A stretch of 36,653 nt of DNA from positions 1-36,653 of the forward strand of contig CALWLN010000143.1 in the NCBI GenBank assembly GCA_944381535.1, in the 5' to 3' direction. This document shows positions 7,194-14,090 of this stretch, piece after piece (positions within the stretch are counted from its first letter, which is position 1; the number at the start of each line of letters is the position of its first letter). Source of the stretch: an uncultured Lachnospiraceae bacterium. GTDB lineage: Bacteria; Bacillota; Clostridia; Lachnospirales; Lachnospiraceae. The position numbers were made by a program, and so were the translations under genes. The notes below the pieces were generated by a model. It saw only the letters and a list, made by a program, of their open reading frames with translations. It made no database searches and had not been told where the DNA came from.

Positions 7194-7847
7194 ATGAATC
7201 GAATTTTCAATTTAGACAATGGATTTTTTCGGGCCCTGTCCAAATTTGTGGACTGCATTTATCTGAGTCTGCTCTTTATTATAAGCTGTATTCCGCTGTT
7301 TACCATAGGCGCGGCTCTGACGGCCCTCTATTACACGGTGCAGAAGGTACTCCGCAACGATAGAGGCTATGTGGGGAGCGAATACTGGCATGCCTTTAAG
7401 ACAAACTTTAAGCAGGCCACCATCATCTGGCTCATTGTAGCGGTGGTGGGTATTATCATGTCACTGGATATCCAGATACTGGACGCCATGGATGAGGCAG
7501 GCCACGCCATCGGCAAAACATCCATTTTCTTTCGAGTGATGATGATTCTGGAGGTTGTCTGGTGCATTTACCTGTTCCCCTATATGGCCCGTTTTATCAA
7601 CACCAACAAGATTATTATGAAAAACGCGGCTTTTATAGCGATTTTGAATTTGCCGCGGACCATTTTGCTTGGGTTGCTTCTGTTGGTGTTTGGACTGATT
7701 GTATACATTTTTCCCATCGCCATTTTTATCGTTCCGGCCCTGTATACCTGGGTGAGTAACCGGATTCTGGAAAAAATCTTCCGCAAATATATGAGCGAGG
7801 AGGATAAAGCTGCCGAGGACGAGATGAACCGTGAGTATAAGAATTAG
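7194..7847 (+). CDS. DUF624 (YesL-like) membrane protein
   Basis: A 217-residue protein starting MNRIFNLDNGFFRALSKFVD. The N-terminal pattern (short amphipathic start, then YLSLLFIISCIPLFTIGAAL, then YYTVQKVLRNDRGYV) is typical of DUF624/YesL proteins. About five hydrophobic segments are visible across residues 20-200, followed by a charged tail. YesL of Bacillus subtilis lies with rhamnogalacturonan genes, but the biochemical function of the family is unknown. The ATG at 7194 follows AAAGGAG; an upstream start at 7119 would place the rpmF terminator inside the coding region. It lies between rpmF and pta with its own downstream hairpin. No promoter of its own was clear, so read-through past the terminator may contribute. 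Confidence 0.85.
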   Translation: MNRIFNLDNGFFRALSKFVDCIYLSLLFIISCIPLFTIGAALTALYYTVQKVLRNDRGYVGSEYWHAFKTNFKQATIIWLIVAVVGIIMSLDIQILDAMDEAGHAIGKTSIFFRVMMILEVVWCIYLFPYMARFINTNKIIMKNAAFIAILNLPRTILLGLLLLVFGLIVYIFPIAIFIVPALYTWVSNRILEKIFRKYMSEEDKAAEDEMNREYKN

Positions 7848-7855
7848 TTGACAGA

Positions 7856-7905
7856 TACAGTGGCTACTGTTTATGGATGAACAGAAGCCACTGTACGTCA
7901 TTTTG
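7856..7905 (+). terminator. hairpin after the DUF624 gene, probable terminator
   Basis: TACAGTGGCT (7856-7865) pairs with AGCCACTGTA (7886-7895); an inner CTGTT/AACAG stem continues after one A-A mismatch. A T-rich stretch (CGTCATTTTGT) follows. Confidence 0.6.
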
Positions 7906-7918
7906 TACAATAAGGCGG

Positions 7919-7946
7919 TTGCAATATTTCAAAATTTCTGTAAAAT
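7919..7946 (+). promoter_or_regulatory. predicted pta promoter
   Basis: TTGCAA (7919-7924), a 16-bp spacer and TAAAAT (7941-7946), 47 bp before the pta start. Confidence 0.55.
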
Positions 7947-7992
7947 GGTAGATAGCAAAATGATTTTATTTTAAATGAAGGAGAGATGAAAT

Positions 7993-8994
7993 ATGGCGAC
8001 AATGCAAGGATTCGGCCAGATGATAGAGAAGCTGAAAAAGAGTCCCAAGTCCATCGTTTTTACGGAGGGGTGCGACGAGCGTATTCTGGAAGCTGCTTCC
8101 AGGCTTCTTTCGGGGAATTTCTTAACCCCGGTGCTGGTTGGCAATGAACAGAAGATTCTGGCAGCGGCAGAAGAGTTGGGTTACAATGTCCGGGGGGCAA
8201 GAATTATGGACCCGGAGCGCTATGAGAGAATGGACGAGATGGTGAATCTTCTGTGTGAGATTCGTAAGAACAAGGGCATGCGGCAGGAAGAAGCCCGTGC
8301 GTTGCTTAAGAAAGGAAATTATTTCGGGACCATGCTGGTGAAGATGGGAGAGGCAGACGCTCTTCTGGGCGGCGCCACCTATTCCACTGCGGATACCGTG
8401 CGTCCGGCCTTACAGATCATCAAGACAAAGCCGGGGCACAGCGTAGTGTCCTCCGTATTCATTATGGTGCGTCCTTCCGCGACCGGAGAGAATGAGGTGC
8501 TGGCTATGGCTGACTGCGCCATCAACATCAGACCGGACGCCGACCAACTGGCGGAGATTGCCATCAATGCGGCGGAGTGCGCCAAGGAATTCGGTGTGGA
8601 CCCCAAGGTTGCGTTTTTAAGCTACTCTACCTTAGGCTCCGGCAAGGGCGAGGACGTGGAAAAGATGAGGCAGGCGGCCGCCAAGGCGAAGGCTATGCGC
8701 CCGGATATTCCCATCGAGGGCGAGATTCAGTTTGACGCGGCGGTGTCCCCCAAGGTTGCCCGCACCAAGTGCCCCGACAGTCCTGTGGCCGGCCACGCCA
8801 ATACCTTTATTTTCCCGGATATCAATGCCGGCAACATCGGCTACAAGATTGCCCAGCGGTTGGGAAATTTTGACGCCTACGGTCCGGTTCTGCTGGGATT
8901 GAACGCGCCTATCAATGACCTGTCCCGGGGCTGCAATGCCGAGGAGGCCTACTCCATGGCGATCATTACGGCTACTTTGGCATGTGAGGACTAA
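7993..8994 (+). CDS. pta: phosphate acetyltransferase
   Basis: A 333-residue protein, the length of the short, single-domain Pta class. Visible signatures include IVFTEGCDERILEAA near the N-terminus, DALLGGATYSTADTVRPALQ in the middle, then SATGENEVLAMADCAI, and near the C-terminus FPDINAGNIGYKIAQR with GPVLLGL. It converts acetyl-CoA and phosphate to acetyl phosphate, which acetate kinase (5055-6251) then uses to make ATP. The ATG at 7993 follows AAGGAGAG. It has its own promoter and a strong terminator, so it is a single-gene unit physically separated from ackA. Confidence 0.96.
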   Translation: MATMQGFGQMIEKLKKSPKSIVFTEGCDERILEAASRLLSGNFLTPVLVGNEQKILAAAEELGYNVRGARIMDPERYERMDEMVNLLCEIRKNKGMRQEEARALLKKGNYFGTMLVKMGEADALLGGATYSTADTVRPALQIIKTKPGHSVVSSVFIMVRPSATGENEVLAMADCAINIRPDADQLAEIAINAAECAKEFGVDPKVAFLSYSTLGSGKGEDVEKMRQAAAKAKAMRPDIPIEGEIQFDAAVSPKVARTKCPDSPVAGHANTFIFPDINAGNIGYKIAQRLGNFDAYGPVLLGLNAPINDLSRGCNAEEAYSMAIITATLACED

Positions 8995-9030
8995 GTAAAG
9001 CGTATATACATTTGCTGCCATTTTGTGGAA

Positions 9031-9057
9031 AGAGACTCCGGAAGGGGTCTCTTTTTT
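9031..9057 (+). terminator. pta intrinsic terminator
   Basis: AGAGACTCC and GGGGTCTCT (9-bp stem, one G-U pair) with a GGAA tetraloop, followed by six T. A smaller inverted repeat AACCACG/CGTGGTT follows at 9068-9090. Confidence 0.88.
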
Positions 9058-9185
9058 GTATCATGAAAACCACGAGATAGTCGCGTGGTTCTGTAGGAGC
9101 TTTTGCGATGTATTCAGATAAAAAACTCCTGATGTGTATCAAAAAAATGTGACCCGCCCTCTTGCGTTCTTACATCGGATATGCT

Positions 9186-9221
9186 AAAATAAAAACAAAA
9201 AGTATAATTTGTTTTTATTTT
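9186..9221 (+). promoter_or_regulatory. operator-promoter of the TetR gene: perfect 14-bp inverted repeat
   Basis: AAAATAAAAACAAA (9186-9199) and TTTGTTTTTATTTT (9208-9221) are exact complements with an 8-bp centre. A TATAAT lies across the centre (9203-9208), so a bound repressor would block the -10. The -35 is poor. The repeat ends 15 bp before the tetR ATG and is matched by a second site at 9930-9965. Confidence 0.8.
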
Positions 9222-9236
9222 GGGTGAGGTGATGCA

Positions 9237-9875
9237 ATGCCAAGGGTAGCTTATTCTGAGGAGGATAGGGAGCGTATCAGAACGGCACTTATTACAGTTG
9301 GGCTTGAACTGATGGCAAAACAGGGCATACAACATACGACAGTAGAGCAGGTGTATAAAAAAGTCGGTATTTCACGAACTTTCTTTTATTCTTTTTTTTC
9401 GACAAAGGAAGATCTGGTACTTGAAACGCTATACTGGCAACAGCCGAAAATCATTGAGTATGTTCAGAAGTTAATGGCTGATCCCGCTCTAAGCTGGCGT
9501 GATGCCGTGAAAAAATTTCTCCATGATTGCTGCTATGGAGAAAAAAATGGAATTGCTGTTTTAACCATTGAAGAACAACAGTTTATTTTTAGACGTCTGT
9601 CAAAGGAAAGTTATCAGACGTTCCGTCAAAAGCAACACTGGCTTTTTGGAAAAATTTTAGAAAGTTTTGGGATAACGGCAGACGAAAAACGGATCAATCT
9701 GTTTACAAATTTAAGTCTGACAGCGATGGTTATACGCAGAGCGCTCCCTGATACTCTCCCCTTGTTTGTTCCTGAGGTTGCGGATGAAACAGTTGACTTT
9801 CAACTTGACGCGATTGTGGATGTCTTGGAGAAACTGAAAACGGCTCCCCGGGTTTTGGATGATGGGAATAGGTAG
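9237..9875 (+). CDS. TetR/AcrR family transcriptional regulator
   Basis: A 212-residue protein. Residues about 10-57 form the TetR DNA-binding domain (DRERIRTALITVGLELMAKQ, then TTVEQVYKKVGISRTFFYSFFSTKEDLVLETL). The C-terminal ligand-binding region is not recognisable as a specific subfamily, and the ligand is unknown. The ATG at 9237 follows GGGTGAGGTGA. The regulator probably represses itself and the next two genes, because near-identical inverted repeats lie just upstream of both units (9186-9221 and 9930-9965). With the next two genes it forms an accessory block placed between the housekeeping genes pta and plsX. Confidence 0.9.
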   Translation: MPRVAYSEEDRERIRTALITVGLELMAKQGIQHTTVEQVYKKVGISRTFFYSFFSTKEDLVLETLYWQQPKIIEYVQKLMADPALSWRDAVKKFLHDCCYGEKNGIAVLTIEEQQFIFRRLSKESYQTFRQKQHWLFGKILESFGITADEKRINLFTNLSLTAMVIRRALPDTLPLFVPEVADETVDFQLDAIVDVLEKLKTAPRVLDDGNR

Positions 9876-9929
9876 ATCCGTCCGGATATTGTGTTACGGC
9901 GTTATATTCAGGCGGATTTTACTTTAATC

Positions 9930-9965
9930 AAAATAAAAACAAAATTTAATATTTATTTTTATTTT
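9930..9965 (+). promoter_or_regulatory. second copy of the TetR-type operator, upstream of the 10031-11720 operon
   Basis: AAAATAAAAACAAA (9930-9943), an 8-bp centre, then TTTATTTTTATTTT (9952-9965). It is the same element as at 9186-9221, with identical spacing and one base change (G to A) in the right arm. It lies 65 bp before the first gene start. No clear -35/-10 pair could be assigned around it. Confidence 0.75.
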
Positions 9966-10030
9966 ACGATTTGCGAAACATGGTGGTCTTGCAACAGAGA
10001 ATGAAAACAAATATCCAGGAGGAAAAAGTT

Positions 10031-10516
10031 ATGGGATTTTTTAGCAAGTTATTTAAGGGACCGGAAATTGACATGGAAAAGAGTAATGCAAATGCAAAGA
10101 AAATGCGTATTTTATTTAACCATGTTGTGAAAGACGGGGACAATTACAGGCTGATTTTCGGATATACCGAGGATGTGAGCCGTTTCAATTATGGATTTGT
10201 TCATGGAAGTAAAACGAAAATCGGAAATTTAATTGTCGGCTGGAGTGAGGCCAGTCAAACGATTGTGGTCGTTCCCACGGTTCCCGATCTTTCCGGCTGT
10301 GGTGATCCGACCTACTATCGCCGCTCTGAAATCCTGAAAGCTTATCGCAATAAGTATCCTACAGATGCTTTTATCATTTATCCGGACAAAAAAGGGTATA
10401 TCGGTATCAATGCCTATGATTGGCTGGAAGATGAAAAGCTATATGTCTACGTGTCGCAGGATGAGGAGCTGGCCGCTTTTACGGACTTTTTTATGAATAG
10501 ATTTGCGACAAAGTGA
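10031..10516 (+). CDS. uncharacterised protein of the TetR-controlled operon
   Basis: A 161-residue soluble protein starting MGFFSKLFKGPEIDMEKSN. I do not recognise a family. The N-terminal MGFFSKLF is amphipathic, a pattern often seen in peripheral proteins. The middle is rich in beta-type segments (YRLIFGYTEDV, GNLIVGWSEA, TIVVVPTVPDLSG), and there is no signal peptide or membrane span. The ATG at 10031 follows CAGGAGGAAA at good spacing; an in-frame start at 9971 lacks this. It is 22 bp upstream of the DUF1266 gene and surely in one operon with it, under the predicted TetR operator at 9930-9965. Confidence 0.7.
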   Translation: MGFFSKLFKGPEIDMEKSNANAKKMRILFNHVVKDGDNYRLIFGYTEDVSRFNYGFVHGSKTKIGNLIVGWSEASQTIVVVPTVPDLSGCGDPTYYRRSEILKAYRNKYPTDAFIIYPDKKGYIGINAYDWLEDEKLYVYVSQDEELAAFTDFFMNRFATK

Positions 10517-10538
10517 TCCCCTGAGGAGGAAAGGAAAA

Positions 10539-11720
10539 ATGGTTGATATAAACGAAATCAGGAAACGGGCGCAACAAGCCAGTGAGAGGGCCGTTGAGTC
10601 TATGAAAAGGACTTTTGAAAAAAGCGAGGAACTGGTTAATAAAATTGAGTTTTCCAGCTCTGAAAAAGAAGCGGCTATATCTGCCGCTGAGGCAGAGGAA
10701 CAGATCAATGCCAACACTGAACGGCAAGTAGAAATTCTTGGTCAGATATTCGGGGCTGATGGTATGGCACAGATGACCGGCAACGAGGAACTATTACAAA
10801 AAATGGTAACTGAAAAAGTTGCTGAGGCTACTGCTTCTAGTACAGAGAACTTGATGGAGCAGCTGCTTGGAGAAGATATGGGCGTTCTCGCGGCGGCTCT
10901 GGAAATGTTGGAGATGGAGGATGGCGACGAAGGGGAAGAACTCGTATTTAATTTGGAACTGGAGCAAAACCTTTATACTGCCTTGGAAGAAACAATGGCT
11001 CGGCTTGAGGCCATCCCTGAGCCAGAACCGATCCCTTACCAAAAAAATGACGCAAAATGGGAGAGATTTGGCATCCTGCTGTCCGGGATCGTGTCTAATC
11101 TAAACAGTCATGATTTGAGTGGAATGGATGTAGAAGAACATATCCCTGTTATGGAACAGAAGGTTGTATCTATTGTTCGTCGCTCCTGGGGAATAAATGG
11201 CCGTAGCGATCTGCTGGATATGATACGCTATTTAGCGCAGGAGGGCTATATCCTGCGGTATCGGCTTTATAGTGAGGCGTTTTCGCCGGAAGAACTGATG
11301 GACGAAACCATGGACGAGGATGATCGTGAGTCTACCAGGCGAGCATGGAGGTTTGCGCAACGGTATAAAAGTCAATATGCCCCAGGATTTATGGCTGGAT
11401 GGGATATTGGCCGGGCGGCGATGCTGACCCGTTGGGGGTGCTATTTAGGCTGGCTTACGGAAAGCGAGGCTGTTGGTATTCTCTGGGATCTCGCCCAAAA
11501 GGTTGTGGAGGAACTGCATAGCTGGCGAGAATTTGCTCAGTCTTATCTTTTTGGCGGTCTTATGTGGAAATTGCTGTGCGGTGACAGCTCCGCCGGAAGT
11601 TACCTGGGCTATATTGCAGACGCTGCCACAGACCTGCTGACTGGAAAAGCAGAGCAAGACAGCGGACAATGGCGTGATTGTCCTTGGCCTGCGCAGAGAA
11701 AAATCGGCTTTGCCTCGTAA
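10539..11720 (+). CDS. DUF1266 domain-containing protein
   Basis: A 393-residue protein. Residues 1-110 are charged and Ala/Glu-rich, likely helical. Residues about 225-375 match the DUF1266 pattern: a WGINGRSDLLDMIRYLAQEG segment, then GWDIGRAAMLTRWGCYLGWL, then ESEAVGILWDLAQKVVEEL with SWREFAQSYLFGGLMWK. DUF1266 proteins are widespread but uncharacterised; in several bacteria they sit in polymorphic toxin or secretion neighbourhoods, which I do not see here. The ATG at 10539 follows GAGGAGGAAAGG; an upstream in-frame start at 10503 overlaps the previous gene. It is the last gene of the TetR-controlled operon, followed by a terminator hairpin. Confidence 0.78.
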   Translation: MVDINEIRKRAQQASERAVESMKRTFEKSEELVNKIEFSSSEKEAAISAAEAEEQINANTERQVEILGQIFGADGMAQMTGNEELLQKMVTEKVAEATASSTENLMEQLLGEDMGVLAAALEMLEMEDGDEGEELVFNLELEQNLYTALEETMARLEAIPEPEPIPYQKNDAKWERFGILLSGIVSNLNSHDLSGMDVEEHIPVMEQKVVSIVRRSWGINGRSDLLDMIRYLAQEGYILRYRLYSEAFSPEELMDETMDEDDRESTRRAWRFAQRYKSQYAPGFMAGWDIGRAAMLTRWGCYLGWLTESEAVGILWDLAQKVVEELHSWREFAQSYLFGGLMWKLLCGDSSAGSYLGYIADAATDLLTGKAEQDSGQWRDCPWPAQRKIGFAS

Positions 11721-11801
11721 AAACAGACATAGCCGCGGATAGATCCTCATAAATGGATGGCAAAAGCCGGTCACTTAACAGAAAGTAAAAAGAAGACATA
11801 G

Positions 11802-11848
11802 AAAGCGCCTGAGTACGGGAGGAGACTTTTTGGTACACAGGCGCTTTT
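11802..11848 (+). terminator. terminator of the DUF1266 operon
   Basis: AAAGCGCCTG (11802-11811) pairs with CAGGCGCTTT (11838-11847); an inner GTAC/GTAC adds pairing. The right arm ends in TTTT. Confidence 0.75.
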
Positions 11849-11877
11849 GTATGTGACAGAAACTTTTCATTCCCCTA

Positions 11878-11906
11878 TTGACTTCTCCTCTCACATATAG
11901 TAAATT
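11878..11906 (+). promoter_or_regulatory. predicted plsX promoter
   Basis: TTGACT (11878-11883), 17 bp, TAAATT (11901-11906), 45 bp before plsX. I saw no clear FapR-type operator. Confidence 0.55.
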
Positions 11907-11951
11907 TTGTTATAGGTATTTGCCAGATAGCAAAGGAGGATGTAAAATAAC

Positions 11952-12971
11952 ATGGAGGAAACAGTCAAAGTCGTAGTGGACGCCATGGGCGGAGATAATG
12001 CTCCGGGTGAGATTATCAAAGGTGCCGTGAATGCTGTCCTGCCGCGAAAGGATATTCAGATACTTCTGGTGGGTCAGGAAGCTGTCATCCGGGAAGAACT
12101 GGCTCAGTATACGTATCCAAAAGAACAGATTACCATTGTGGACGCGCCCGAAGTGATAGAGACCGCTGAACCTCCGGTGCTGGCCATTCGTAAGAAAAAA
12201 CAGTCATCCATTGTGGTGGGATTGAATATGGTAAAACAGGGGGAAGCGGACGCTTTTGTCTCAGCTGGAAGCTCCGGCGCCATTTTGGCGGGCGGACAAG
12301 TCATTGTGGGCCGCATCAAGGGCGTGGAACGGCCGCCCCTGGCGCCGTTGATTCCCACGGATAAAGGGGTTTCCCTGTTGATTGACTGTGGTGCCAATGT
12401 GGACGCCCGGGCTTCGCACCTTGTGCAGTTTGCGAAAATGGGTTCCATCTATATGGAGCATGTGGTGGGAATCAAGAATCCCAAGGTTGCCATTGTCAAC
12501 ATCGGCGCGGAGGAAGAAAAAGGAAACGCGCTGGTCAAAGAAACTTTCCCGTTGTTGAAGGAGTGTAAAGACATTAATTTTGTAGGGAATATTGAAGCGC
12601 GGGATATCCCCTACGGGGAAGCGGACGTTATCGTCTGCGAAGCCTTTGTGGGCAACGTGATTCTGAAATTATATGAGGGTGTCACCTCCGCCTTTCTGGG
12701 CATTATAAAAAGAAGCATGATGTCCAACTTAAGAAGCAAAATCGGGGCGCTTCTTGTGAAGCCGTCCTTGAAGAAAACCTTGAAGGCCTTCGATGCCTCC
12801 CAGTACGGCGGGGCGCCTTTGCTGGGCTTGAAGGGACTGGTGGTCAAGACCCATGGTAATTCCAAAGCGCCGGAGGTCACCAACTCGATTTTGCAGTGTG
12901 TCACATTCAAAGAGCAGCAGATCAATGAAAAAATAAAAAATAAGATAGGAATCTCTTCGGAGGAAGAGTAG
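11952..12971 (+). CDS. plsX: phosphate acyltransferase PlsX
   Basis: A 339-residue protein with [19 protein letters not shown] at the start, [11 protein letters not shown] near residue 105, and [15 protein letters not shown] near residue 230, all PlsX signatures. It converts acyl-ACP and phosphate to acyl phosphate, the donor used by PlsY in the first step of phosphatidic acid synthesis. AAAGGAGG precedes the ATG. It opens the conserved Firmicutes cluster plsX-acpP-rnc-smc-ftsY; here fabD and fabG, found between plsX and acpP in Bacillus, are absent. It is 13 bp from acpP, which encodes its substrate carrier. Confidence 0.96.
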   Translation: MEETVKVVVDAMGGDNAPGEIIKGAVNAVLPRKDIQILLVGQEAVIREELAQYTYPKEQITIVDAPEVIETAEPPVLAIRKKKQSSIVVGLNMVKQGEADAFVSAGSSGAILAGGQVIVGRIKGVERPPLAPLIPTDKGVSLLIDCGANVDARASHLVQFAKMGSIYMEHVVGIKNPKVAIVNIGAEEEKGNALVKETFPLLKECKDINFVGNIEARDIPYGEADVIVCEAFVGNVILKLYEGVTSAFLGIIKRSMMSNLRSKIGALLVKPSLKKTLKAFDASQYGGAPLLGLKGLVVKTHGNSKAPEVTNSILQCVTFKEQQINEKIKNKIGISSEEE

Positions 12972-12984
12972 AAAGGAAGAACAA

Positions 12985-13218
12985 ATGGAATTTGAAAAGT
13001 TGAAAAAAATTATTGCGGAAGTACTGAACGTGGATGAAGAGGAAATCACCATGGATACCACCTTTATGGATGATCTGGGTGCGGATTCTCTGGACATTTT
13101 CCAGATTATCATGGGCCTGGAAGAAGAATTTGACGTGGAAATCGACAACGAGGAAGCAGAGAAAATCGTCACTGTGGGAGATGCGGTAGAGAAGATCAAA
13201 AGCGCTTTGAACGGATAG
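12985..13218 (+). CDS. acpP: acyl carrier protein
   Basis: A 77-residue acidic protein with the [11 protein letters not shown] motif; Ser35 is the phosphopantetheine attachment site. It carries growing acyl chains in fatty acid synthesis and delivers them to PlsX, encoded immediately upstream. The ATG at 12985 follows GAAAGGAAG. It is followed by an imperfect hairpin with a T run (13252-13293) before rnc. Confidence 0.96.
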   Translation: MEFEKLKKIIAEVLNVDEEEITMDTTFMDDLGADSLDIFQIIMGLEEEFDVEIDNEEAEKIVTVGDAVEKIKSALNG

Positions 13219-13251
13219 ACGATAGGAAAGTAAACATGGCAAGCAGGAGAA

Positions 13252-13293
13252 GGGTGTCAGGAGGATAACGAAAATTCTCCCGACAGCCTTTTT
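13252..13293 (+). terminator. imperfect hairpin with T run between acpP and rnc
   Basis: GGGTGTCAGGAG and CTCCCGACAGCC form 10 of 12 pairs (two mismatches) around a 13-nt loop, followed by TTTTT. This would give partial termination, letting acpP be expressed far more than rnc-smc-ftsY. Confidence 0.55.
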
Positions 13294-13317
13294 CCACTCA
13301 TTAGGGGACAAGAAAAC

Positions 13318-14010
13318 ATGGAAAAAAACGAAGAGTTTCAGAAAAGAATCGGGTACCAGTTTCGAAACAGGCACCTTTTGACCCAGGCGCTGACTCACAG
13401 TTCCTACGCCAACGAGAAGCACATGAGTCGCCTGGCCAACAATGAGCGGCTGGAATTTCTGGGGGACGCGGTGCTGGAGCTTACCACCAGTGAATTTTTA
13501 TATGAAAAATTCCCCGAGTACCCGGAGGGAGAACTGACCCGCTTAAGAGCCAGTCTGGTGTGTGAGCAGACTCTTGCCTTCTGCACCCGGGAGCTGGAGC
13601 TGGGAAAATATCTCCTGTTGGGCAAGGGGGAGGATATGACCGGCGGACGGAATCGGAAGTCCATTTTGTCCGACGCCATGGAGGCGGTGATCGGAGCCAT
13701 CTATCTGGATGGTGGTTTTGCTAATGCAAAAGAGTTTATTTTGCGGTTTGTGCTGAATGACATGGAGCATAAGCAGCTCTTTTTTGATAGCAAGACTATC
13801 CTGCAGGAGCTGGTACAGGGGAGAGAGGAAGGAGAGCTTACCTATCATCTCATAGAGGAATCCGGTCCGGACCACCAGAAAAAATATGTGGTGGAGGCAC
13901 GTATTGGAGACAAGGCCATGGGACAGGGCGAAGGCGGAACCAAGAAACAGGCGGAGCAGGAGGCGGCTTACCAGGCGCTCCTTATTTTAAAGAAGCGTAG
14001 TCAGGACTGA
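13318..14010 (+). CDS. rnc: ribonuclease III
   Basis: A 230-residue protein. The N-terminal endonuclease domain has the signature NERLEFLGDAVLEL (about residues 41-54) and a second acidic cluster, SDAMEAVIGAIYLDGG (about residues 119-134), which supply the metal-binding Glu and Asp. The C-terminal double-stranded RNA-binding domain ends GQGEGGTKKQAEQEAAYQAL. It cleaves double-stranded RNA in rRNA precursors and some mRNAs. GGGGA lies 9 nt before the ATG. It stands between acpP and smc in the usual Firmicutes order. Confidence 0.96.
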   Translation: MEKNEEFQKRIGYQFRNRHLLTQALTHSSYANEKHMSRLANNERLEFLGDAVLELTTSEFLYEKFPEYPEGELTRLRASLVCEQTLAFCTRELELGKYLLLGKGEDMTGGRNRKSILSDAMEAVIGAIYLDGGFANAKEFILRFVLNDMEHKQLFFDSKTILQELVQGREEGELTYHLIEESGPDHQKKYVVEARIGDKAMGQGEGGTKKQAEQEAAYQALLILKKRSQD

Positions 14011-14090
14011 CAGCCGCAGCTGCCTTTTCAAGGAAAGCCGGTACGGCGCTACGTCGACGAAGAAAATACGAAAAGTAGTTGGAGGAATTT

